Shown here piece after piece: positions 14,409-19,296 of a stretch of 19,296 nt of DNA. Numbering within the stretch: position 1 is the first letter of the stretch; each line of letters starts with the position of its first letter. Location: assembly GCA_934647305.1 (NCBI GenBank), contig CAKUFI010000049.1:1-19296 (forward strand). The letters run 5' to 3'. Both the position numbers and the translations under genes were made by a program. The stretch comes from an uncultured Clostridia bacterium (GTDB taxonomy: Bacteria; Bacillota; Clostridia; Christensenellales; Aristaeellaceae). Under the pieces are notes generated by a model, which saw only the letters and a list, made by a program, of their open reading frames with translations, did no database searches and had not been told where the DNA came from.

Positions 14409-16340
14409 TTACAGCGTCACCTTGTGGGTCTTGCGGCTGCCCGCGGAGACGTACTTGTCCTCCTCGCCCGCCTCGGCCGCGCCGTTCTCGTCGACCGGGT
14501 AGAGGCTGACGATCTCCACGCCGCCCGCGGGCAGCGTCAGCTCGATGGCCTCGTCGAAGGGCACGTACTTCTTCGCGAAGTGCAGGTAGGCCAGGTAGCG
14601 CACGCCCGGCTCGCACTCGGTGTCCTCGAAGGCGATGCGGCAGGTCTTTTCCTCGCCGGTCAGGTTGAAGGCCGCGGTCACGGCGTTCGCGCCGCAGCGG
14701 TTGGTGAGCTTGAGCACGCCGGTCGTCCTGCGCACGTCCTCGAACAGGCAGCAGGGCGCGGGCTTGGCGGCGTGGTCGCAGCGGATGATGCGGCCGTCCT
14801 CCTCGATCAGGGGCATGAGCATGGTCGGGTCGGTCTCGCCCACCTTGTCGCTGACGTAGATCGGGCCGCCGCTGATGGCGCGCAGCACCGCGCTGACCAC
14901 CGCCGTGGGATGGGTCGTCCACCACATGTCGTAGTCGCAGACGTACAGCTGATCGTAGAAGATCGAGTTGTAGGCGTTCTGCATGATGTGGCTGACGAAG
15001 CCGTTCTCCTTGTTGGGGAAGAAGTCGTCGCTGTTGCGCGAAACGGTCGAGTTCTCGCGGTTGAACGCGTCCTCGTTGGCCATGCCCATGCAGTTGATGA
15101 GGGGCGCGGTGAAGTTCAGCTTCACCGAGGTCTCCAGCGCCCGGTGCGCCTGCGCAATCGCCTTCATCGGGGCGTTGTTGCGGATAAAGTTGATCGCGCT
15201 GCTCTGGTTGTCCACCTTCACAAAGTCGATTCCCTGCTCGCTGAGCCACCGGTGCCAGGCGTTGAAGAACTCGAACGCCTGCGTAAACTCGAACCCGGGC
15301 AGCAGATGTCCGTCCTTGGTGCGGCTGAAGGCGGCGCTCATCTCGCGCGCGAGCGGGCTGTCCTCCTTGATGCCCTCCCAGTAGCCGTTGAAGGCGTGCC
15401 ACACGCCCACCTGACCCACGCCGTACTCCTCGTGCGCGCGCCGCACGAACGCGGCCAGGCCGCTCGGGAACTTGGCTTCGTCCTCGTGCAGGCCGGTCAG
15501 CTTGCTGTCCTCGACCGGGCTCCAGCCGTCGTCGATCAGCACCCAGCCCACCGGCACCCGCTTCTTCTTCAGCTCGTCCAGCTTTTCGAGCAGGCCGCGC
15601 TCGTCCACCTCGTGGTAAAACGCGTTCCAGCTGCACCAGCCCAGGTACTCCATCATCTCGGGGTATTCCTTCTCGGCCTTGAGCCGGGTGCGAATCAGCC
15701 CCTGCTCCACGCAGCGCGCGTAGCCGTTCTCGACCGCCGTGTACGCGTCCTCGTCCGCCGCCAGCGCGATCATCGCGCCCTCCAGGCGGTCGTGGCCGCA
15801 GTCGTACAGGCACATGGACAGGTACAGTCCGCCCTCGCCGCCGTGCAGCTCGGTCTTGTAATCGTCGCCCACCAGCGGCAGGAAGAACAGCGCGCCCCGG
15901 TCGGTGCGGGCCAGCAGCAGCTGCGTCTGCTCCGGCACCTCCTCAAGGCCCATCGGGAAGAACGGGTTCGTCCACCAGGGCGTGGGCTGCAGCGCCTCGG
16001 CCAGCAGCGCGTCGCACGTTTCAATCTCGCCCACGCGCACCACGAAGCTGTCCTTGCCCGCAAACGTCACCGGATACCCCATGTTCGCCCGGCTCACGCG
16101 CAGCCGCGGCTCGAAATAGCAGAAGTCCTCGCCCTCGCGCAGCGTCAGCTCGCCCTCCATTCGCATTTCCTCGTTCGCCACATGCACGCGCACGAACCGC
16201 TCGCCCCGCTCGATCTCGCCCAGGCTCAGCTTCACCCGGCCCTGATCCTCCAGCGTCGCCAGGCACTCCACCCCGCGCAGCACCGCGCCGGGCAGCAGCA
16301 CATCCATCATACCGTTCTCTTTCACCACAAAGTCAATCAT
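14409..16340 (-). CDS. GH36 alpha-galactosidase of the raffinose-synthase/Sip1 type
   Basis: 643 residues. An N-terminal beta-sandwich is followed by a (beta/alpha)8 barrel beginning at LGWCSWNAF (near 231) and a C-terminal beta domain. VLIDDGWSP, GVGQVGVWHAFNGYWEGI, FVKVDNQS, RNSDDFFP and AISGGPIYVSDKVG match the plant raffinose synthase and seed-imbibition group. Asp377 in KVDNQ is the expected nucleophile, and Asp438 or Asp439 the acid/base. Bacterial members are likely alpha-galactosidases rather than synthases. No signal peptide is present, so imported oligosaccharides of the raffinose type are plausible substrates. AAAGGAGG precedes the ATG. No promoter was found in the repeat-filled spacer upstream; read-through from rarA-tlyA or a promoter within the repeat is possible. 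Confidence 0.88.
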   Translation of the reverse strand: MIDFVVKENGMMDVLLPGAVLRGVECLATLEDQGRVKLSLGEIERGERFVRVHVANEEMRMEGELTLREGEDFCYFEPRLRVSRANMGYPVTFAGKDSFVVRVGEIETCDALLAEALQPTPWWTNPFFPMGLEEVPEQTQLLLARTDRGALFFLPLVGDDYKTELHGGEGGLYLSMCLYDCGHDRLEGAMIALAADEDAYTAVENGYARCVEQGLIRTRLKAEKEYPEMMEYLGWCSWNAFYHEVDERGLLEKLDELKKKRVPVGWVLIDDGWSPVEDSKLTGLHEDEAKFPSGLAAFVRRAHEEYGVGQVGVWHAFNGYWEGIKEDSPLAREMSAAFSRTKDGHLLPGFEFTQAFEFFNAWHRWLSEQGIDFVKVDNQSSAINFIRNNAPMKAIAQAHRALETSVKLNFTAPLINCMGMANEDAFNRENSTVSRNSDDFFPNKENGFVSHIMQNAYNSIFYDQLYVCDYDMWWTTHPTAVVSAVLRAISGGPIYVSDKVGETDPTMLMPLIEEDGRIIRCDHAAKPAPCCLFEDVRRTTGVLKLTNRCGANAVTAAFNLTGEEKTCRIAFEDTECEPGVRYLAYLHFAKKYVPFDEAIELTLPAGGVEIVSLYPVDENGAAEAGEEDKYVSAGSRKTHKVTL

Positions 16341-16369
16341 CTTTCATCCTCCTTTGTTGGGGAGACGTT

Positions 16370-16774
16370 GGGGAACGTTGGGGCGGCCGCCTTTCTGCCG
16401 GGCAGTGCCCGGAGCCACCTGCTGCCGCCTCTCCTATCGACGACCATTGGCCGCCATAGACCAGAGCGGCCAAGGTCTTCCTCCTGCCTTCCACTCACGT
16501 CGTCTTTTCGTTCCCGCGCTTCATTCGGGAAACCGCGTGTCTTTCAGCATCTGCGCCGTCTTTTCCGAACCAGCGCTTCATTCGGGGAACCACACCTGTC
16601 CCCATTTAGCTTTTCGTGGATCATAGTGCTTTCCGGGTGGGGTCTGGGGAGAGGCGCAAAAACGCCACATGGCCAGACCGGATTAGCCGCCGATACACAT
16701 TGCTCATGGCTCCGCGGCAGCAAGTGGAGCCGGGCACTGCCCGGTCAGAAAGGCGGCCTCCCCAGCGTCCCCCC
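16370..16774. repeat. Family B unit with ~58-bp terminal inverted repeats (MITE-like)
   Basis: The left arm (16370-16427) and the inverted right arm (16714-16774) agree at all but a handful of positions. Each contains GGCCGCCTTTCTG, the self-complementary CCGGGCAGTGCCCGG and CTGCTGCCGC or TTGCTGCCGC. The 286-bp centre has no convincing gene. It carries a stem GACC/GGTC at 16442-16477 (homologous to 12746-12780), two copies of CATTCGGGAAACC-type sequence (16522-16536 and 16579-16591), and an inverted match to the spo0A 3' segment (16613-16655). The unit fills the spacer between tlyA and the GH36 gene from just after the tlyA stop to just before the GH36 ribosome site. No transposase or clear target duplication was found. 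Confidence 0.75.
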
Positions 16775-16781
16775 TCGTTCC

Positions 16782-17609
16782 CTACAGATGCGCCACCGCG
16801 CCGGCGTGGGCGCGGGCGACCAGGTCGCGGATTTCGTCGTCGGTGGGCGACTCGGCCTGGGCGCGGGCCTCGGGAACGAGGTCGGCCAGGAACTCGATGT
16901 TGCCCTCCGGGCCGCGGATGGGCGAATAGTCGAGCGCCTGCGCGCGCCAGCCCAGCGTGGGGGCGAAGTCGACGATCGATTTGACCACGTCGAAATGCGT
17001 CTGCGGGTCGCTGACCACGCCTTTTTTGCCCACGCGCTCGCGCCCGGCCTCAAACTGGGGCTTAATCAGGGTCAGAAAGCGCCCCTCCTCGCCCAGTATC
17101 CGGCAGGCGCAGGGCAGAATCAGCCTGATCGAGATGAACGACACGTCCATCACGGCCAGCGACGGCCGTTCGGGGAACATGTCCTCGGTCAGGGCGCGGG
17201 CATTGGTTCGCTCCATGACGGTCACGCGCTCGTCGTTGCGGATGCGCCAATCCAGCTGGCCGAAGCCCACGTCGATGCTGTACACATGCCGCGCGCCGTT
17301 TTGCAGCAGCACGTCGGTAAACCCGCCGGTCGACGCGCCCAGATCCATCGCCACCACGCCGGTTGGGTCGTAGTGGAACACCTTGAGCGCCTTTTCCAGC
17401 TTCAGTCCCCCGCGCGACACATAGGGATGCGCCGCCCCGCGCACCAGCAGGTTGTCCTCCGGTTTAATCGCCTGCGAGGCCTTGTCCACCTTCACCTCGT
17501 CCACGTATACCACGCCGGACATGATCAGCGCCTGCGCCTTCTCCCGGCTCTCGGCCAGGCCGCGCTCCACCAGCGCCACGTCGGCGCGCACCTTCTTTGC
17601 CTTTTCCAT
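16782..17609 (-). CDS. tlyA: TlyA family rRNA (cytidine-2'-O)-methyltransferase
   Basis: 275 residues. An N-terminal S4 RNA-binding domain (about 7-65: RADVALVERGLAESREKAQA, then YVSRGGLKLEKAL) precedes an FtsJ-like SAM-dependent methyltransferase domain with DLGASTGGFTD (89-99) as the cofactor loop. MDVSFISIR and LIKPQFEAGRE carry the later conserved catalytic-region residues. TlyA methylates ribose of cytidines in 16S and/or 23S rRNA; older annotation as hemolysin is misleading. The Firmicute homologue is often called YqxC. GGAGAGGGC precedes the ATG, 9 bp after the rarA stop, so the two are co-transcribed. Its usual downstream genes argR, recN and spoIVB are missing, replaced by the family B unit. 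Confidence 0.92.
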   Translation of the reverse strand: MEKAKKVRADVALVERGLAESREKAQALIMSGVVYVDEVKVDKASQAIKPEDNLLVRGAAHPYVSRGGLKLEKALKVFHYDPTGVVAMDLGASTGGFTDVLLQNGARHVYSIDVGFGQLDWRIRNDERVTVMERTNARALTEDMFPERPSLAVMDVSFISIRLILPCACRILGEEGRFLTLIKPQFEAGRERVGKKGVVSDPQTHFDVVKSIVDFAPTLGWRAQALDYSPIRGPEGNIEFLADLVPEARAQAESPTDDEIRDLVARAHAGAVAHL

Positions 17610-17618
17610 GCCCTCTCC

Positions 17619-18922
17619 TTACTTCATGCCGCGCTCCGCCCGGCGGGCACGCAGCTTTTCCTCCTGTCCCTGGTCGCTGGGCTGATAGTAGGGCAGGCCG
17701 CCCGCCTCGAGGGGCAGGTACTGCTGCCGGACATAGTGCCCCGGATAGTCGTGCGGGTACTTGTACCCCGCGCCCGAGCCCAGGCGGTCGCTGCCCGCAT
17801 AGTGGGTGTCGCGCAGATGAACCGGTACCGGCTGGAAGCCGCCCTTCTCCGCGTCGGCAAAGGCCCTGTCCACCGCCATGACCACGCTGTTCGACTTCGG
17901 GCTCTCACACACCGCGATGATGGCCTGCGTGATGGACAGGCGCGCCTCGGGCATGCCGATCATCTCCAGCGCCTGCCCGGCCGCCACCGCCTGCAGCATG
18001 GCCGTCGGATTGGCCAGCCCCACGTCCTCGCTGGCATGCGCGATGATGCGCCGCACGATGATGCGCGGATCGACCCCCGCATAGTTCATTCGCGCGAACC
18101 AGGCCAGCGCCGCGTCACTGTCCGACCCGCGAAGCGACTTGCAGAAGGCCGACAGCATGTCGTAAAACATCGACTCGTCGCAGCGCAGCACCCGCTTCTG
18201 GATCGACTCCTCGGCGATTTCCTTCGTGATGCGGATGCCGCCGTCCGCGCCCACCGGCGTGGTCAGCACGGCCAGCTCCAGCGCGTTGAGCGCACTGCGC
18301 ACGTCCCCGCCCGCCACCTGCGCGATGTGATGAAGCGCCTCGTCGTCCAATGTCACGTGCAGCTTGCCGTAGCCCCGCTCCTCGTCGGCCGCTGCGCGCA
18401 GTATCGCCTCTTCCACGTCCTTCTGCGTCAGCGCCACAAACTCAAACAGCCGGCAGCGCGACACGATGGCCGGGGTCATGGCGATCATCGGATTCTCGGT
18501 CGTCGAGCCGATGAACCGAATCGTGCCCTGCTCAATCGCGGGCAGGATCGAGTCGGACTGCGCCTTGCTCCACCGGTGACACTCGTCCAGCAGCAGGTAG
18601 GTGCTCTGCCCGTACAGTCTCAGGCGGCTTTCCGCCTCCTTCAGCGCGTCGCGCAGGTCGCTCACCCCGCTGGTCACGGCGTTCAGGCGCACGAAGGCCG
18701 ACCTCGTCGTGTTCGCGATGATCGTCGCCAGCGTGGTTTTTCCTGTGCCGGGCGGGCCGTAAAAGATCGAGCTGGTCAGCCGGTCGGCCTCGATGGCTCG
18801 GCGCAAAAGCCGCCCTTCCCCACGATCGCCCGCTGCCCCAGAAACTCGTCCAGCGTGCGCGGACGCATCCGGTCGGCCAGCGGCGCCTGGCTCTTCTCGT
18901 TCGTCTCAAACAAATCCTGCAT
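17619..18922 (-). CDS. rarA: RarA/MgsA replication-associated AAA+ ATPase, interrupted by an apparent -1 frameshift
   Basis: Read across one frame change, this is a 434-residue RarA, the normal length. The first 39 codons (MQDLFETNEK to IVGKGGF) are in one frame. From 18806 the frame changes and continues LRRAIEADR, FYGPPGTGKTTL (Walker A), LLLDECHRW (Walker B; Cys where the family usually has Ile), IGSTTENP (sensor 1) and the C-terminal YKYPHDYPGHYVRQQYLP typical of RarA. RarA acts at stalled replication forks with SSB and is related to clamp loaders. The ATG at 18922 is preceded by GGGAGAAGG and its own promoter. The shift sits at CTTTTG, where slipping back one base restores the frame exactly. 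A one-base deletion or sequencing error is the simplest explanation; decay or recoding remain possible. Confidence 0.88.
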
Positions 18923-18949
18923 GGCCTTCTCCCACTCCTTGCTCCGCCT

Positions 18950-18978
18950 ATTATAGCGCATTCCCCGGCCTTTGAAAA
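18950..18978 (-). promoter_or_regulatory. Probable promoter of rarA-tlyA
   Basis: On the minus strand, a perfect -10 TATAAT (18950-18955) is 17 bp from TTTTCA (18973-18978), a weaker -35. Transcription should start near 18943, 20 nt before the rarA ATG. The family A repeat ends upstream of it, so the repeat is not part of the rarA leader. Confidence 0.7.
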
Positions 18979-18994
18979 GCATAATTTGATGAAG

Positions 18995-19296
18995 GCCGAC
19001 AGTGTCGGCACAGCTTGTCAAAAAAGGTTTTGACAAGCTAGTGGACGGGGAAGCAAGCTCCCCGTCCAGGTGCCGCGCCTCAAATCTACGATTTGAGCCG
19101 TCGGCAGTTTCGCCAAAGGCGAAACCTGAAAACCCAAAGGGTTTTCAGCCTCCCTGCCACCCTCTCCAGTTTTTGCTGAAATCTAAGAGATTTCCGGGCG
19201 CAAAAACTGCAGGGAAACGATTTTTGCTCTGGAAAATGAGATTTTCCGGCGCAAAAATCGTCCCGCGCCCACCGTACACGCCGCTGGGCGCGATTG
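18995..19296 (-). repeat. Family A hairpin-cluster repeat, most complete copy (continues beyond the window)
   Basis: In minus-strand order from the window edge: a 7-bp stem (19285-19291 with 19265-19271); hairpin 1, outer arms 19251-19260 and 19218-19227 (10 bp) around inner arms 19241-19247 and 19231-19237; a linker; hairpin 2, outer arms 19200-19208 and 19168-19176 (9 bp) around inner 19188-19194 and 19178-19184; the invariant 17-nt linker; hairpin 3 (19139-19148 with 19126-19135); hairpin 4 (19118-19125 with 19107-19114); hairpin 5, outer 19102-19106 with 19071-19075 around inner 19090-19097 with 19079-19086; hairpin 6 (19059-19067 with 19043-19051); hairpin 7 (19028-19039 with 19012-19023); and a 6-bp hairpin at 18995-19009. 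No ORF is credible here. It lies upstream of the rarA promoter. Confidence 0.85.

Noticed and set aside
13966..15813. A 615-codon minus-strand frame covering parts of the GH36 and MATE genes
   Set aside because: It is out of frame with both real proteins, consists of Arg/Gly/Ala-rich filler, and has no motif or start signal.
16782..17609. Hemolysin
   Set aside because: The S4 plus FtsJ-like methyltransferase layout identifies an rRNA methyltransferase; the hemolysin name is historical.
14313..18956. A 1547-codon open frame on the plus strand across the GH36, tlyA and rarA genes
   Set aside because: It runs antisense to three well-supported genes, has low-complexity Arg/Gln/His/Ala composition without domains, and is a by-product of GC-rich codon use.

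Overview
The window looks like chromosome from a GC-rich, anaerobic, endospore-forming Clostridia-type Firmicute, probably host-associated. The reasons are a full-length Spo0A with its DNA-recognition helix, an NfnAB electron-bifurcating transhydrogenase, two glycoside hydrolases (GH38 and a raffinose-synthase-type GH36), AGGAGG-type ribosome binding sites, and several near-consensus sigma-A promoters. I cannot place it to genus from the sequence. No tRNA, rRNA, CRISPR array, transposase, integrase or phage gene is visible.

Layout from left to right. 1-162: a cluster of hairpins, one copy of an interspersed repeat (family A). 209-2575 (-): GH38 alpha-mannosidase with its own promoter. 2696-5143 (+): promoter, leader, nfnA, nfnB and terminator. 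5167-5713 (+): GNAT acetyltransferase and terminator. 5737-7013 (+): consensus promoter, Eis-like acetyltransferase starting at TTG, terminator. 11595-7013 (-): a promoter followed by a probable four-gene operon: two half-transporters of a heterodimeric ABC exporter overlapping by 4 bp, a GmhA-type SIS isomerase and a small GNAT enzyme. 11778-12530 (+): spo0A. 12531-13001: repeats only (family B, then family A). 16340-12999 (-): GH36 enzyme and MATE transporter. 16370-16774: a non-coding unit with long inverted repeats at its ends (family B). 18922-16782 (-): rarA, carrying an apparent one-base frameshift, and tlyA. 18995-19296: the most complete copy of family A, in inverse orientation to the copy at the left edge.

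The genes are mostly housekeeping or gut-type accessory functions: glycan breakdown (GH38, GH36), redox balancing (NfnAB), export (ABC pair, MATE), acetyl transfer (three GNAT proteins), sporulation control (Spo0A), rRNA methylation (TlyA) and replication-fork maintenance (RarA).

The most unusual content is between the genes. Family A is a modular chain of up to seven hairpins. Two copies of its second hairpin differ at seven paired positions, and every one of those differences keeps the base pair, while the linkers and loop length stay fixed. Family B shares modules between the spo0A and tlyA 3' ends, begins immediately after both stop codons, and forms a MITE-like inverted-repeat unit between tlyA and the GH36 gene. 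I do not recognise either family as a named element. They could be structured RNAs or REP-like non-autonomous mobile DNA.
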